Counted from the stretch's first letter, positions 43,159-53,278 are shown. The stretch is DNA of 64,000 nt from Enterobacter sp. Bisph1 (GCF_000814905.1 NZ_JXAG01000036.1:124162-188161); one strand, 5' to 3'. Translations and numbers: made by a program. The notes: generated by a model not told the origin, from the letters alone.

Positions 43159-44026
43159 ACGCCATCGCGGCACCTTTGGCCAGCAGGGCCAGCTTTTCGG
43201 CTTTGCTGGTGCCCTGACGCGACTCCCACGCGTTGACGCCCGCGCGTTTTACTTTCACCCCAATCTCCCGGTATACGCCGTGCGCGGTGGCGATAGCCCA
43301 GGCGCTGCGCAGCGGCAGGCCCGCCAGCCCGGCGCGTGCCGAGGCGTAATACGGCTCCGCTTCATCCACGAGGCGGGCGGCAAGGCGCGCAATCTGCACA
43401 CGATGCTCACGCGCCGCCAGTGCCTCGCGGCGCAGCCCTTCCTGCAGCAACCACTCGTCCGGCAGATAACAGCGCCCGATGGCAGCATCCTCGACAATAT
43501 CTCGCGCAATATTAGTAAGCTGAAACGCGAGGCCCAGATCGCAGGCGCGATCCAGCACCGCTTCATCGCGCACGCCCATGACGCGCGCCATCATCAGGCC
43601 CACCACGCCTGCTACGTGATAGCAGTAACGTAGGGTGTCATCAAAAGTGCGGTAGCGTTCGTCACGCACGTCCATCGCGAAGCCTTCCAGATGATCGAGC
43701 GCCAGCGCAGGCGGGATCTGATGCTGTAAGGCGACCTCCTGAAACGCGGCAAAATTTGGCTCTGTCATCGGTTTGCCCGCGTAGGCCTCAAGCGTTAACT
43801 CGCGCAGCATATTGATGCGCGCCTGAGGCGTCTCTGTGGCGGCTGACGGCGCGCGAAACCCGAGCACCTGACCGTCGGTCACGTCGTCGCAGTGACGACA
43901 CCACGCATAGAGCATCAGCGCGCTGCGTCGCGTCTGCGCATCAAAGAGTTTTGAGGCGGTGGCGAAGCTTTTCGAACCGGCTTCAATGGTTTCGGTGACG
44001 TGTGTCAGCAGCGGTTTATCGCCCAT
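43055..44026 (-). CDS. crtB: Phytoene synthase CrtB
   Basis: This is a 323-residue trans-isoprenyl diphosphate synthase. The two Asp-rich motifs are RHCDDVTD near residue 45 and RDIVEDAAIGRCYLP near residue 170. It condenses two GGPP molecules to phytoene. It is slightly longer than the roughly 309 residues common in Pantoea, with the extra residues at the C-terminus where it overlaps crtZ. It is last in the crtE-idi-crtX-crtY-crtI-crtB operon and overlaps crtI by 11 bases. Confidence 0.95.
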   Translation of the reverse strand: MGDKPLLTHVTETIEAGSKSFATASKLFDAQTRRSALMLYAWCRHCDDVTDGQVLGFRAPSAATETPQARINMLRELTLEAYAGKPMTEPNFAAFQEVALQHQIPPALALDHLEGFAMDVRDERYRTFDDTLRYCYHVAGVVGLMMARVMGVRDEAVLDRACDLGLAFQLTNIARDIVEDAAIGRCYLPDEWLLQEGLRREALAAREHRVQIARLAARLVDEAEPYYASARAGLAGLPLRSAWAIATAHGVYREIGVKVKRAGVNAWESRQGTSKAEKLALLAKGAAMAFSSRGATSTPRPLTLWQRPHAQDDHYAHATPPAA

Positions 44027-45500
44027 GCGTGTCCTCCAGCATCAGCCCGGCGGTGGCTTTTGCTGAGCCGATAACACCGGGAATGCCCGCACCGGGGTGT
44101 GTACCCGCACCGACCAGATAGAGGTTGTCGATACGGCTGTCGCGGTTGTGCGGGCGGAACCAGGCGCTTTGCGTGAGGATGGGTTCCACCGAGAACGCCG
44201 AGCCCTGATACGCGCCGAGCTGGTCGCGGAAATCGAACGGCGTAAACATGCGGTGCGTGACCAGTTGCTCGCGCAGGCCCGGCATATAGCGCTGCTCCAG
44301 ATAATCGAAAATGCGATCGCGCAGGCGCGGGCCTTCGACATCCCAGTTCAGATTAGCGGTGCCAAGATGCGGTACCGGGGCCAGCACGTAATAGCTGCCG
44401 CAGCCCGGCGGCGCGAGCGACGGGTCGGTCACGCAAGGCGCATGCAGGTAGAGCGAAAAATCCTCCGCCAGCGTGTCGCGCTTGAAAATATCCTCAATCA
44501 GCTCTTTGTAGCGCGGCCCGAAACAGACCGTGTGATGCGCAAGCTGGCTGTGGTGATGATTGAGGCCAAAATAGAGTACGAACAGTGAGTTGCTCATGCG
44601 TTTGCGGCGCAGCGACGCTGCCTGCGCCACGCCGCGTGGATGATGGCCGAGCAGATTGTTGTAGGTGTGCACCACGTCGGCGTTCGATGCCACGGCGCGG
44701 GCCGGGATGTGGCGTCCATCCGCAAGCGTGACGCCGCAGATCTTATCGCCCTGGGTATCGAGGCGTGTGACCTGCGCGTTGAGTTCGATTTCGCCGCCCA
44801 GATCGGTAAAGAGTTTCGTCAGCCCGTTGACCAGCGCGCCGGTGCCGCCGCGGGCGAACCAGACGCCCCACTGGCGCTCCAGCGCATGAATAAGCGTATA
44901 GATGGACGAGGTCGCAAACGGGTTGCCGCCCACCAGCAGCGAGTGAAATGAGAAGGCCTGGCGCAGATGCTCGTTTTCAATGTATTTCGACACCATGCCG
45001 TAAACGCTGCGCCATGCATGCAGGCGCGCCAGTTGTGGCCCGGCGCGCAACATATCGCGAAACGATAAAAACGGCACCGCGCCAAGCTTCAGATAGCCTT
45101 CTTTAAATACCGCCTGCGAATAGGCGAGGAACCGGCGATAACCTTCTACATCGCGCGGGTTAAAAAGCGCGATCTGCGCCTCCAGGCTTGCCTGATCGTT
45201 ATCGTAATTAAAGACCTGGCCGTTCTCCCAGCAGAGACGGTAGAAGGGCGCGACGGGCAACAGATCGACGTAATCGGCAATATTTTTCCCGGCAAGCGTA
45301 AACAGCTCCTCGATAGCCGAAGGGTCGGTAATGACGGTGGGACCGGCGTCGAAGGTGAAACCCTGATCTTCGTAAACATAGGCCCGTCCGCCGGGTTTAT
45401 CGCGCTGCTCCAGCAGCAAAACAGGCGTGCCCGCCGCCTGTAAGCGGATAGCCAGGGCCAGGCCACCAAAGCCGGACCCGATAATAACCGTTTTAGTCAT
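44016..45500 (-). CDS. crtI: Phytoene desaturase CrtI
   Basis: This is a 494-residue FAD flavoenzyme. The N-terminal dinucleotide fold is VIIGSGFGGLALAIRL followed by DKPGGRAYVYEDQGFTFDAGPTVITDP. The C-terminal carotenoid-desaturase signature ends LVGAGTHPGAGIPGVIGSAKAT. It performs four desaturations of phytoene to lycopene. It overlaps crtY by eight bases and crtB by 11. Confidence 0.96.
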   Translation of the reverse strand: MTKTVIIGSGFGGLALAIRLQAAGTPVLLLEQRDKPGGRAYVYEDQGFTFDAGPTVITDPSAIEELFTLAGKNIADYVDLLPVAPFYRLCWENGQVFNYDNDQASLEAQIALFNPRDVEGYRRFLAYSQAVFKEGYLKLGAVPFLSFRDMLRAGPQLARLHAWRSVYGMVSKYIENEHLRQAFSFHSLLVGGNPFATSSIYTLIHALERQWGVWFARGGTGALVNGLTKLFTDLGGEIELNAQVTRLDTQGDKICGVTLADGRHIPARAVASNADVVHTYNNLLGHHPRGVAQAASLRRKRMSNSLFVLYFGLNHHHSQLAHHTVCFGPRYKELIEDIFKRDTLAEDFSLYLHAPCVTDPSLAPPGCGSYYVLAPVPHLGTANLNWDVEGPRLRDRIFDYLEQRYMPGLREQLVTHRMFTPFDFRDQLGAYQGSAFSVEPILTQSAWFRPHNRDSRIDNLYLVGAGTHPGAGIPGVIGSAKATAGLMLEDTHGR

Positions 45501-46668
45501 GATGAAAAGCTCGCAGCCGGGGTGTTTGCTTAAGCACGGCCTGCAAGGCTTCGCCCACCGGTACCGGGGGTTTGCCTGTCAGCAGCCGCACCTTATCCAA
45601 TGGGGTCAGTCGTCCGGCGTAAAACCGGGCGATAAGCCCCGCATTTAATCCATAAAAGCGCCGCATGACCTGCCAGCGGCGGTCTGGTTTGCCCGCCAGA
45701 AACAGCATGCGGTTAAGCAGGCGAAAAAAGCGCTGATGCCGCCACTGGCGCTGCGCATAGCCCGCCGTCAGGGCGTATAACGCCTGAGCTGTTTCAGGCG
45801 GCTGTGCGGCGATACTGTCAGCAAGCGCCGCCGCGTGCGGCAGCGAATAACCGGTGGTAGCGTGAAACAGTCCGGCGCGCAGGCCGCTGCGCGCTATGCC
45901 CTGCGCCTCGCGCCAGAATGCCTGCGGTGCGCCTGTGAGCATAATCGGCAGATTGCCGTGTTCTTCACGCTCGAGGGTTGTAAGCGTCCAGTTGTGTGTG
46001 CGGGCGTAACTGGCGATGTTGTCCCGCGCCCGCGCCGGATCAAGCGTCGCGCTGTCGATATAGTGCGTGTCTTCAATCAGCAGCGTGTTGGGCGTGAGCG
46101 GCAGCGTATAGACAAACCGGTAGCCGCCTTGCTGCGCCACAGTAGCGTCCATCAGGATCGGACGCGTCAGGCCGTGGGGCGCCGCGAGTTTCCACTGCTG
46201 GCCGAGAAACGCCTGCTGGCCCACCGTCAGGTGTGGGCTTGTCTGCCAGCCGCGGCCATCAAGCACTGCGCGGGCACGCAACGTGCGCCCGTCCGCCAGC
46301 GTCACAGCCTCAGGTGTGAGGGCGGCGACAGGCGCGTTACACCAGAGCTTGTCGCCGAGCGTGTGAGTCAAGACTTCGGCAAAACGTCCGGACGTCACAC
46401 TGTAATAGCCGCCATCAAGCGTGCGCGTCAGCGCCGGGAAGCGCACCTCATAACCGTCCCAGCGGTGCGCCACCAGTGGCGCAAGCCAGGCGTGTTGCGC
46501 GGGTGTGATGTCATCGCCATGAAACGACCAGGTGTGGTTGCCGCCGGGCTGTTCGCCTGCCTCCAGCAGCAGTATGTTCAGCGAAGGGGCGAGCGCGCGC
46601 AGACGCAGAGCGATAAGCCCGTTCGCGAGGCCACCGCCCGCGAGAATAAGATCCCATTGTGGTGTCAT
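45493..46668 (-). CDS. crtY: Lycopene beta-cyclase CrtY
   Basis: This is a 391-residue flavoprotein. The Rossmann motif DLILAGGGLANGLIALRL and the cyclase region ILMDATVAQQGGYRFVYTLPL are visible. It cyclises both ends of lycopene to beta-carotene in a redox-neutral reaction that needs reduced FAD. It overlaps crtX by four bases at its start, so it is translationally coupled. Confidence 0.95.
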   Translation of the reverse strand: MTPQWDLILAGGGLANGLIALRLRALAPSLNILLLEAGEQPGGNHTWSFHGDDITPAQHAWLAPLVAHRWDGYEVRFPALTRTLDGGYYSVTSGRFAEVLTHTLGDKLWCNAPVAALTPEAVTLADGRTLRARAVLDGRGWQTSPHLTVGQQAFLGQQWKLAAPHGLTRPILMDATVAQQGGYRFVYTLPLTPNTLLIEDTHYIDSATLDPARARDNIASYARTHNWTLTTLEREEHGNLPIMLTGAPQAFWREAQGIARSGLRAGLFHATTGYSLPHAAALADSIAAQPPETAQALYALTAGYAQRQWRHQRFFRLLNRMLFLAGKPDRRWQVMRRFYGLNAGLIARFYAGRLTPLDKVRLLTGKPPVPVGEALQAVLKQTPRLRAFHHD

Positions 46669-47936
46669 GATACCGCCTGCGCGGGAACAGGCCGCCGTGT
46701 GCTGAGCGCCTGCTCGGTGATATGCGCCGCGCGCTGAACACCACCTGCCTGTGTCAGTGCGCGCTGCATCGCAATAAGGCGCGAGCGACAGCTCTCATCG
46801 CTCAGCAGTGCCTGAAGCTTTTGCGTGAACGCCCGGCGTCCGGCGAAGCGTGAGACGCGCCGCCCGATACCGCAGTGTTCCACCCGCGCCGCGACGCCGG
46901 GCTGATCGAACGCCAGCGGGACGACCAGCAGCGGTGTGGCGCTGGTGACAGCGTCCATGACCGTATTCAGCCCGCCATGGGTGATAACCGCCTGTGACTG
47001 GCTGAGCGCCAGCGGCTGGTCAGTAAACCCGGTCACGCGGGTGGCGCCGCAGGTTTCCAGTTTTGCAACCTGCGTGGCATTCAACCCGCCACAGTGGGCG
47101 ATCAGTAGTTCGGTATCGGCGTCGCGGCAGGCTTTCGCGATAGTGCGAAACAGTCCGTAGCGATGACCCTGCAATGTACCGAGCGAGGCAAAAATGCGCG
47201 GGCGCGACGACGGCACCGCCGGTTCTGGCGCAGGTTGCGGTGGTCGCAGCGGGCCGACCGCGTGAAAGCACGCCGGCGGTGCGTGGCGGGGGAAATCAAG
47301 CATGCTGAGCGTCTGGCTGATTTGCGCGAGGGGTGACAGGCAATCGTGCAGGCCGTGGCGGGGCGGCAGCCCGAAGCGCTGCGCGTGGTGGGCGATCACC
47401 GTGCCATGACGGCCCATCAGCCAGTCGTGGATCTGCTGGCTGGTCTGGTAAATTTTGCGCGCGCGTGGCGTGGGCGCGTAGCGAAACGGCATGACCGGCA
47501 GCGGCAGTTCTGGCTCGCGGTTGACCGGCAGGGCGCAGGCGACGGAGACAAACGGCAGCCCGAGCGCATCAGCAACGAGGCCGCCAGCGGCTTCCATTTG
47601 ATCGACAATCAGCCCGTCCACGCCAAGCCGCGACAGCGCGTCGGGCAGTTCCCGGCACAGCATATCGGTAGTGCGCGCCAGATCGTCTATCAGGCTTAAG
47701 ATGGCCGGGCCGCCAGGGTGTGCGGTCAGGCGTAACGTGCGGGCGAGGCTGCCGGGCGGGTGGCTCGCTTCGCCCACCGGATAAAAGCCGATGCGCGGAT
47801 CGTTAAGCAGCGTGCGGGCCTCTGCCTGCTGAATAAAGGTGATGCGGTGCCCGCGGGCGATAAGCGCCTGTGCGAGCGCCTGCATGGCGTGAACGTGGCT
47901 GTAGAGCGGTGGCGTGATAACGGCGTAGTGGCTCAT
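46665..47936 (-). CDS. crtX: Zeaxanthin glucosyltransferase CrtX
   Basis: This is a 423-residue GT1-family enzyme. It begins [21 protein letters not shown], and the UDP-sugar binding region reads [36 protein letters not shown]. It glucosylates zeaxanthin, producing the more polar pigment typical of pigmented enterobacteria. It overlaps idi by four bases and crtY by four. Confidence 0.95.
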   Translation of the reverse strand: MSHYAVITPPLYSHVHAMQALAQALIARGHRITFIQQAEARTLLNDPRIGFYPVGEASHPPGSLARTLRLTAHPGGPAILSLIDDLARTTDMLCRELPDALSRLGVDGLIVDQMEAAGGLVADALGLPFVSVACALPVNREPELPLPVMPFRYAPTPRARKIYQTSQQIHDWLMGRHGTVIAHHAQRFGLPPRHGLHDCLSPLAQISQTLSMLDFPRHAPPACFHAVGPLRPPQPAPEPAVPSSRPRIFASLGTLQGHRYGLFRTIAKACRDADTELLIAHCGGLNATQVAKLETCGATRVTGFTDQPLALSQSQAVITHGGLNTVMDAVTSATPLLVVPLAFDQPGVAARVEHCGIGRRVSRFAGRRAFTQKLQALLSDESCRSRLIAMQRALTQAGGVQRAAHITEQALSTRRPVPAQAVS

Positions 47937-48976
47937 ACCTCATCCCCGGTACGAACCAGCCGGGCATCCCGCAGCGCGCTAAGGCTGGCGCTGCCGGTAC
48001 AGAAACACGCGACCCGCAATTGTTCAATCACCACCGCGAAATGCGCCAGCACTGCACTGGTTGAGGTCGTCGCGCTGCCGAGTACCGCCGCCGCCTGGCC
48101 GACCAGATCCGCGCCCATGCTGATGGCTTTGGCAACGTCAATGCCGTCGCGGATACCGCCAGAGGCTATAAGCGGCAGAGTAGGAAGCGCCTCGCGTATC
48201 TGGCGCAGCGCCTGTGCGGTGGGAATGCCCCAGCCTGTGAAAGCCATCGCCACGTTGCGCGCATGCACGTCTGCGGCGCGCTCGCCTTCTACCGCAGCCC
48301 AACTGGTGCCGCCTGCCCCTGCGACATCCAGCATGGTGACGCCCGCTTGTGCAAGCTGGCGCGCCACCGACACGGAGAGCCCGGCACCGACTTCTTTCAC
48401 TACTACCGGTACGGATAGCGCATTGACGACGCGTTCAATGGCCGTCAGCACACCCCGCCAGTCGCGATCGCCACCGGTTTGCAGCGCCTCCTGAAGCGGG
48501 TTGAGATGAATAATGAGCGCGTCCGCGTCCACCATCCCGACTGCGCGCTTTGCGTAATCAAGCCCCTGCGCACTGCTAATCTGCGCCGCGCCGAGATTCG
48601 CCAGCAGCGGGATATCCGGCGCGTATTTACGCAGTTCATCCGTCAGCCCCCAGTTGTCCTCGCTTTCCAGCGCAACACGCTGCGAGCCAACGCCCATGGC
48701 AAGGCCCAGCGTTTGCGCTGCCTCCGCCAGATGCCGGTTGATATCGCTCGCGCGCCGCGCGCCGCCGGTCATTGAGCTTATCAAGATTGGCGCCTTCATC
48801 GAGCGGCCAAAAAGGCGAGTGCTGAGGTCGATGGCGTCAAGGGAAAGCTCCGGAAGCGCGCAATGCTCGAAGCGCCAGTGTTCAAAACCCGTGCGAATTT
48901 GTTGTTTAGCCCGCTCCGGGTGCAGCACGATATCCAGATGATCGTTCTTGCGTTGGCTCAGTTCCTTGTCCTTCAT
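47933..48976 (-). CDS. idi: Type 2 isopentenyl-diphosphate isomerase (FMN-dependent)
   Basis: This is a 347-residue FMN/NADPH-dependent isomerase ([65 protein letters not shown]). It interconverts IPP and DMAPP, boosting precursor supply for CrtE. The type 2 enzyme is unrelated to the E. coli Idi. Its place between crtE and crtX matches carotenoid clusters of Pantoea and Cronobacter type. Confidence 0.95.
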   Translation of the reverse strand: MKDKELSQRKNDHLDIVLHPERAKQQIRTGFEHWRFEHCALPELSLDAIDLSTRLFGRSMKAPILISSMTGGARRASDINRHLAEAAQTLGLAMGVGSQRVALESEDNWGLTDELRKYAPDIPLLANLGAAQISSAQGLDYAKRAVGMVDADALIIHLNPLQEALQTGGDRDWRGVLTAIERVVNALSVPVVVKEVGAGLSVSVARQLAQAGVTMLDVAGAGGTSWAAVEGERAADVHARNVAMAFTGWGIPTAQALRQIREALPTLPLIASGGIRDGIDVAKAISMGADLVGQAAAVLGSATTSTSAVLAHFAVVIEQLRVACFCTGSASLSALRDARLVRTGDEV

Positions 48977-49021
48977 TCATACTCCAGTAACAGTCGCTGT
49001 CAGCCGTGAAGACGCGCGCGT

Positions 49022-49927
49022 TCAGCCAAACATGGCCAGCTGTTTATCAAACCAGGCGTACATAAAACGGCGGGTAGACGCGCCGCGCGAACAGGCGCAG
49101 GCGAGATGTTCGTCGGCACGCAGAAGATGATCGCGCAGGCGCTGATGCACCGCCTCCGGGCCGAGCATTGCCACCAGCGTGGATTTACCCGCGTCTTTGT
49201 TGATGTCTTTGCCGGTATTGCTCAGGCTGTCTGCCAGATCGTCAAGCAGCTGGAACGCCTGCCCAAGATGGCGTGAGAACTGGCGCAGTTTCTGGCGCAC
49301 CGAGGTGGACGCGCCGGCGGCAATAGCGGCAATTTGCAGCGTGGCGTCAAACAGCACACTGGTCTTGAGATCGTTGGTCGCGAGAATAGCTTCCGGGCTA
49401 CGCATCTGGTTGCCTTCACTAAGGTCAAGGAATTGCCCCTGCACCAGACCCTGGAGGCCCACCGCCGTTGAAAGCTCGCTGACCGCCTCGGTTTTGCAGC
49501 TATCGGAAAGCTGGCTTGCCTGTGCCACCACGCCGAAGGCGCGGCTAAGTAACGCGACGGCGGCGAGGATCGCGACGCTTTCACCATACTGGCGATGGAT
49601 AGTAGGCTTGCCGCGGCGCAGCAGGGCGTTATCCATGCACGGGATATCATCGAGCATCAACGAGGCGGCGTGTACCATCTCCACCGCGCAAGCGAGATCC
49701 ATCAGCGCGGTCTGACTGGCGTCGCAGTCGAGATCGCGCGCAGCGAGAATAAGCAGCAGCGGGCGCACCCGTTTACCGGGCGTAAGCGCGCCTTCGCGCA
49801 TCGCGGCGCAGACCAGATCGCGCTCCTGGCCTGGCGGTAAAAGTTCATCAAGGCGAGCCTGCAGGGCGTCGCGCAGCGCCTGCAATTCATTTTCCTGCCC
49901 TGAAGATTTCACGGCGTTAGCGTTCAT
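49022..49927 (-). CDS. crtE: Geranylgeranyl diphosphate synthase CrtE
   Basis: This is a 301-residue trans-prenyltransferase with the first Asp-rich motif MLDDIPCMDN near residue 92, the second LLDDLADSL near residue 232, and the ALTPGKRVRPLLLILAARD region. It extends FPP/DMAPP to GGPP, the entry point of the pathway. It is the first gene of the operon. The 250 bases upstream (49928-50177) should contain its promoter but show no recognisable operator. Confidence 0.95.
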   Translation of the reverse strand: MNANAVKSSGQENELQALRDALQARLDELLPPGQERDLVCAAMREGALTPGKRVRPLLLILAARDLDCDASQTALMDLACAVEMVHAASLMLDDIPCMDNALLRRGKPTIHRQYGESVAILAAVALLSRAFGVVAQASQLSDSCKTEAVSELSTAVGLQGLVQGQFLDLSEGNQMRSPEAILATNDLKTSVLFDATLQIAAIAAGASTSVRQKLRQFSRHLGQAFQLLDDLADSLSNTGKDINKDAGKSTLVAMLGPEAVHQRLRDHLLRADEHLACACSRGASTRRFMYAWFDKQLAMFG

Positions 49928-50177
49928 GGTTTAGGCCTCTGATGGTGTTCGGGTGCTGTGAAAGGGAAGGCGTTAAAAGCGCAACTGTGCGAGCGTGCTG
50001 CCATCAGGCGTGCAACATTCGTCGCAACAGGCGGAATGTGGGATTTTCGGTGTATGAACAACTGATTATCTTCATGTTCATCGTTCCGGGGACTCTTTTA
50101 AAAAGCGTAGCGCAATCCCGTAAAATTTCTTTGGCGAACTCAAAAACTTTACATAGAGTTAACACGTTGTACAAATT

Positions 50178-50726
50178 TTATGCCAGTAATGAACGCAGTA
50201 ATGTCATTACCTGACGCACTTCGTCCGGCGTGAGCGCGCCATCTTTGGCAAAACGAATGCGGCCTTCCTTATCCAGTACTACCACCGCAGAACCGCCTGG
50301 TTGCAGGTGCCAGGCGTGCTGTGCGGCACCGTTATCATCAAGCACGAACACCGAGGCCGGGAATGCCTTTTTGGTGCTTTCCAGGCTGCGGCGTACAAAT
50401 ATGGCGCTGCCCGGAATGGCATCGTCCGTATTGATGATGGTGGTAGCCTGGAATTTATCGGCGGGCAGGCGGGCTGCGGCGATGGCGTCGCTGATGCCTT
50501 TATTGAGATCTTTCGCCGACAGCCTGCCCGCGACATGCAGCACCAGCCCGACTTTGCCGGTAAGCCGCGCGCTGTTCCAGTCGCGATAGCGGATCTCGCC
50601 CTGGTTAAGCGTCAGTTCGCCACGATCCGCTATGCCGACCGGCGCTACCCGTTCGCCCTTTTCGAAATTATGGGCGCAGGCGAAAAAGGGCAGCAGGGTG
50701 AAGATAAACAGTAACAGGCGCAGCAT
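50178..50726 (-). CDS. YtfJ-like periplasmic thioredoxin-fold protein
   Basis: This is a 182-residue protein with a signal peptide (LLLFIFTLLPFFACA, cut before HNFEKG) and a body matching the YtfJ family (GERVAPVGIADRGEL, TTIINTDDAIPGSAIFVRRSLE, AVVVLDKEGRIRFAKDGALTPDEVRQV). YtfJ proteins have a thioredoxin-like fold without the active-site CxxC, as here. E. coli ytfJ lies elsewhere on the chromosome, so this may be a second copy travelling with accessory DNA. The function is unknown. Confidence 0.88.
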   Translation of the reverse strand: MLRLLLFIFTLLPFFACAHNFEKGERVAPVGIADRGELTLNQGEIRYRDWNSARLTGKVGLVLHVAGRLSAKDLNKGISDAIAAARLPADKFQATTIINTDDAIPGSAIFVRRSLESTKKAFPASVFVLDDNGAAQHAWHLQPGGSAVVVLDKEGRIRFAKDGALTPDEVRQVMTLLRSLLA

Positions 50727-51371
50727 AGGGCATTCTCAGGGGGGTAAAGTTGGGGAAAGTGTAGTGGAGATTCTCTGGAAATGGGGACGAGGGGTATTAC
50801 GGTTTCACGTTAATCCGTCTCTAGATTATCAGTTGGTGAGAGCGGTGGCGTTGTCGGTTTGTAGGATGAAGGAATATGGAGGGGTATAACGGAGGCGTAA
50901 CTCGCAGAAGAATAATAGCAGTAAATATGGTGTCGTTGAGCAAGGCAGCTTTGCTGAGTATTAGCATTATGTTTATTTAAGATGGTGTGCAGGATGCAAA
51001 ATTAATATGCCAGAATTATTTTTCGTAAGCCCTTAAAACAAGATGTCGTGATCAATATAAATTAAATATTGACTTAAATTTTATATAATGAATTGCATAT
51101 GTTAAGGGCCGCTGGGTCTTTTTTCAGCGTTAAAAGAATATAGCGGCGGTTATTGGCTCGGACGTACGTACCTTAATGCATTTGTTTTTGGTTGTAACAG
51201 ACCTATATCCCTGTCTCTGGGGTTATATTTTATTTGTGCTCAGGAAATTGCTGAACTACACGTAACGAACCTCCTGTGCAGGATGATGAACCAAGTTACT
51301 GATTTTTTTGAAGTTTTTGAAAATAGCTAAAATGCCCCTGACGGGGCATTTTAGCTGTGATAAATTCGGTG
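50727..51371. other. AT-rich gene-free region with a perfect palindrome
   Basis: No gene can be supported in about 645 bases. AGCTAAAATGCCCC and GGGGCATTTTAGCT (51325-51356) form a perfect 14-bp stem with a TGAC loop, followed on the minus strand by ATTTTCAAAAAC. This is a terminator for the small gene that ends at 51372. The rest is AT-rich and lies at the left end of the prophage remnant. Confidence 0.6.
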
Positions 51372-51548
51372 CTAATACCAACGGTTATATTTAATATACA
51401 AATAGGAAACGATAATAAACCATGAGAAAGTAAGTATCCCTGAATAATTAGGGATGAATTGAATAAACAAAAATGCCCCAGCAAGAATAAGTGCTATGGG
51501 CACCAGGTGTGAGTGAGCTCCCCAAAGGAATAATAATAACTTCTTCAT
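51372..51548 (-). CDS. Small two-helix membrane protein
   Basis: Reading the minus strand from ATG 51548 gives 58 residues (MKKLLLLFLWGAHSHLVPIA through YNRWY) with a hydrophobic N-terminal segment and a second helix near residues 40-52. Its ATG overlaps the stop of the preceding frame (ATGA), implying coupling. I do not recognise the family. It could be an immunity or moron gene of the prophage remnant. Confidence 0.6.
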   Translation of the reverse strand: MKKLLLFLWGAHSHLVPIALILAGAFLFIQFIPNYSGILTFSWFIIVSYLYIKYNRWY

Positions 51549-51904
51549 CTTTTCAACATTTCATATAAAGCGTCACCAATAATTTCCTCATTATTTCCGC
51601 CTGATTCGACTTGATATATTATCTTTGTCATTTGTGGCTCGATAAGAAAGTAAAGCATTTCAAGATTCTCTTTATAAAGAGCCTGATAATAAGCAGGATC
51701 CATATTTATCAGCTCGCGGCAGGCGTCCCGGTAGTAATCAGCAGGTATCAAACATGAACCATGATTGATTATGCGATTTGCACCAAGCTTAACAATTTCA
51801 ATGGCTTACATGTTGGTTGCATGTATCTCGCGCAATGCTTTTGTGAGTGCAAGGGCTATATTTCTTTCTGACTGCAACCTCATTTTTGCATAGCCTTCTG
51901 CCAT
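51545..51904 (-). pseudogene. Small gene interrupted by an in-frame TAA
   Basis: A good ribosome site (GGAG, seven bases) precedes ATG 51904. The frame runs MAEGYAKMRLQSERNIALAL to REIHATNM, then hits TAA at 51806-51808. The same frame continues without further stops for 86 codons (AIEIVKLGANRIINHGSCLIPADYYRDAC to GDALYEMLKR) to 51545. Coding character is similar on both sides. It is either a single 119-codon gene broken by one nonsense change, or two pieces with re-initiation at an internal start such as TTG 51751. I do not recognise the family. Confidence 0.6.
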
Positions 51905-51976
51905 TGTAATTCTCCATGCTGTAATCTTTAACCTGTAAATAATTGATCATCACCATCAAAGGAGGCAAGGAAGTTA

Positions 51977-52231
51977 ATGAAAAAAAGCGGCAGGATAACG
52001 ATATATGTCTTAGTGGTAATTGTTTTCTTTCTAACTATTCCTGAAATAGTTATACGTGTATTAACGCCCGAACAGTTTGCACGACTGAGTGACTTCACGA
52101 GCTTAGGGGGACTCTTCAGTCATCTTCTCTCGTTGCTGATCTTTCTTGGTTTGACGTCGATTTTGCTTGGAGTGCTTACCATTTTCCTAACCAAAAAAAT
52201 TTACCGCTACTTATCCAGATCCCGCAGTTGA
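51977..52231 (+). CDS. Small inner-membrane protein of unknown function
   Basis: This is an 84-residue protein with two membrane helices (about 8-28 and 48-72) and basic ends. AAAGGAGGCAAGG upstream of ATG 51977 is a strong ribosome site. It diverges from the interrupted gene and lies beside the P2-like cos remnant, where P2 relatives carry lysogenic-conversion genes. No function can be assigned. Confidence 0.65.
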   Translation: MKKSGRITIYVLVVIVFFLTIPEIVIRVLTPEQFARLSDFTSLGGLFSHLLSLLIFLGLTSILLGVLTIFLTKKIYRYLSRSRS

Positions 52232-52394
52232 TCAATACCTATCAATTGCGTCTCCGCTTCGTTCCACCCCCTCGCATGCATGAAGCGCATTATTTCGCAT
52301 GCGGAAACTATTTTTTTATCCTGATCGGTGCTAGTGCTGGTAAGGAGCTGTTGAACCGATGCAACTGCATTAAAACCGACCCGCGAAGCGGATA

Positions 52395-52412
52395 GGCGAG
52401 GCGGTGAAGCAC
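52395..52412. other. P2-like cos site remnant
   Basis: GGCGAGGCGGTGAAGCAC closely matches the 19-base P2-family cohesive end GGCGAGGCGGGGAAAGCAC from memory, with a substitution and a missing base. It lies 114 bases beyond the portal gene stop, the place expected from P2, where gene Q reads toward cos. The surrounding 52232-52525 has no intact gene. Confidence 0.65.
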
Positions 52413-52495
52413 TGACGAGGTTGAGGGTGCGTGAACGTGTGTCGGGGTGACTGCACGCAGCATGCGTGCGCTGGCGCGGTCTGGTGAGAGGCATT

Positions 52496-52516
52496 AAAAT
52501 GCCGCCATGCGGCGGC
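52496..52516 (-). terminator. Terminator of the portal gene remnant
   Basis: GCCGCC and GGCGGC pair with a 4-base loop. The minus-strand tail is ATTTTAATG. It lies just past the portal reading frame stop. Confidence 0.55.
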
Positions 52517-52525
52517 TGCGGTCAG

Positions 52526-53090
52526 CTATTCGTTGTCGGTGTCGAAGCTGTATTTCTGAAACCTGATAATCTCCTCTCCCGCCCATTCGTTGAGCTTCAG
52601 GAATCGCGATTCCAGCGGCATCAGTTCGTTGCGTACAAATACTTTTGCTCGCCTATCGAACCCGCATTTTCCAGTTGCTGCCCATGAGCTGGAACGGGAT
52701 GCGTTGTGCATCAAGCAGGTCGCCCGCACTGACTTTCTTGATATAAAAAAAACGTCTATGGTAGCGACTTCACTCAGCGGCACGATTTTAATGCCGTCGG
52801 CTTTTCCGTTGGATGCATAGAAAAACAGGTTCTTAAGATTGCCGAGTCCTTTCGAATCGCGCATCGCTTTAGGCAGCGCCTCGACGTCAGTGCTGCTTTA
52901 CGCCGCGTCCGTAACGAGCCCGCATGCGCGCCGTTCTGATAATACTTGCGGCGAAACAGCGTCGCCGATTCATTCAGCCAGGCCGAATTTAATGCGCTGA
53001 CATATTCCGGCATCCCTTAAAGACATAATTCAGAATATCGCGCTTATCCAGTACCGGCACCGGCTCGCCGAAGGTACCCGGCACAATATC
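52526..53090 (-). pseudogene. Decayed P2-type portal protein (gpQ)
   Basis: Pieces in shifting frames match P2 gpQ. FGEPVPVLDKRDILNYV near 53030-53072 is the N-terminal portion. Then, after loss of roughly half the gene, PEYVSALNSAWLNESATLFR and RKYYQNGAHAG follow at about 52930-53010. The C-terminal part LKNLFFYASNGKADGIKIVP, VFVRNELMPLESRF and EEIIRFQKYSFDTDNE lies at 52526-52864. Several frameshifts and a large internal deletion mean it cannot be functional. It identifies the surrounding DNA as a P2-like prophage remnant. Confidence 0.85.
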
Positions 53091-53278
53091 GTTAAAGATT
53101 ACGTGGATTACAAAGGTGTGCCGGCCAGCTCAGTTGATGCATTTTAGGCCTGTACCCGCAGCGTCAGTTATTAGGTTTTGAAAAGAGCGATTTAACAAGC
53201 ATCGAAACAATGATAATCAACGTTTTGATCGACCAGTAAAATCGCTGAATGGTTCGGAAAGGCCGTGATACGCCGAAT

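Noticed and set aside
45835-46737. 300-codon open frame on the + strand
   Set aside because: It is antisense to crtY in GC-rich DNA, with Arg-rich translation and no recognisable domain.
51296-51484. 62-codon minus-strand frame
   Set aside because: It overlaps the better supported 58-residue membrane protein in another frame and lacks a ribosome site.
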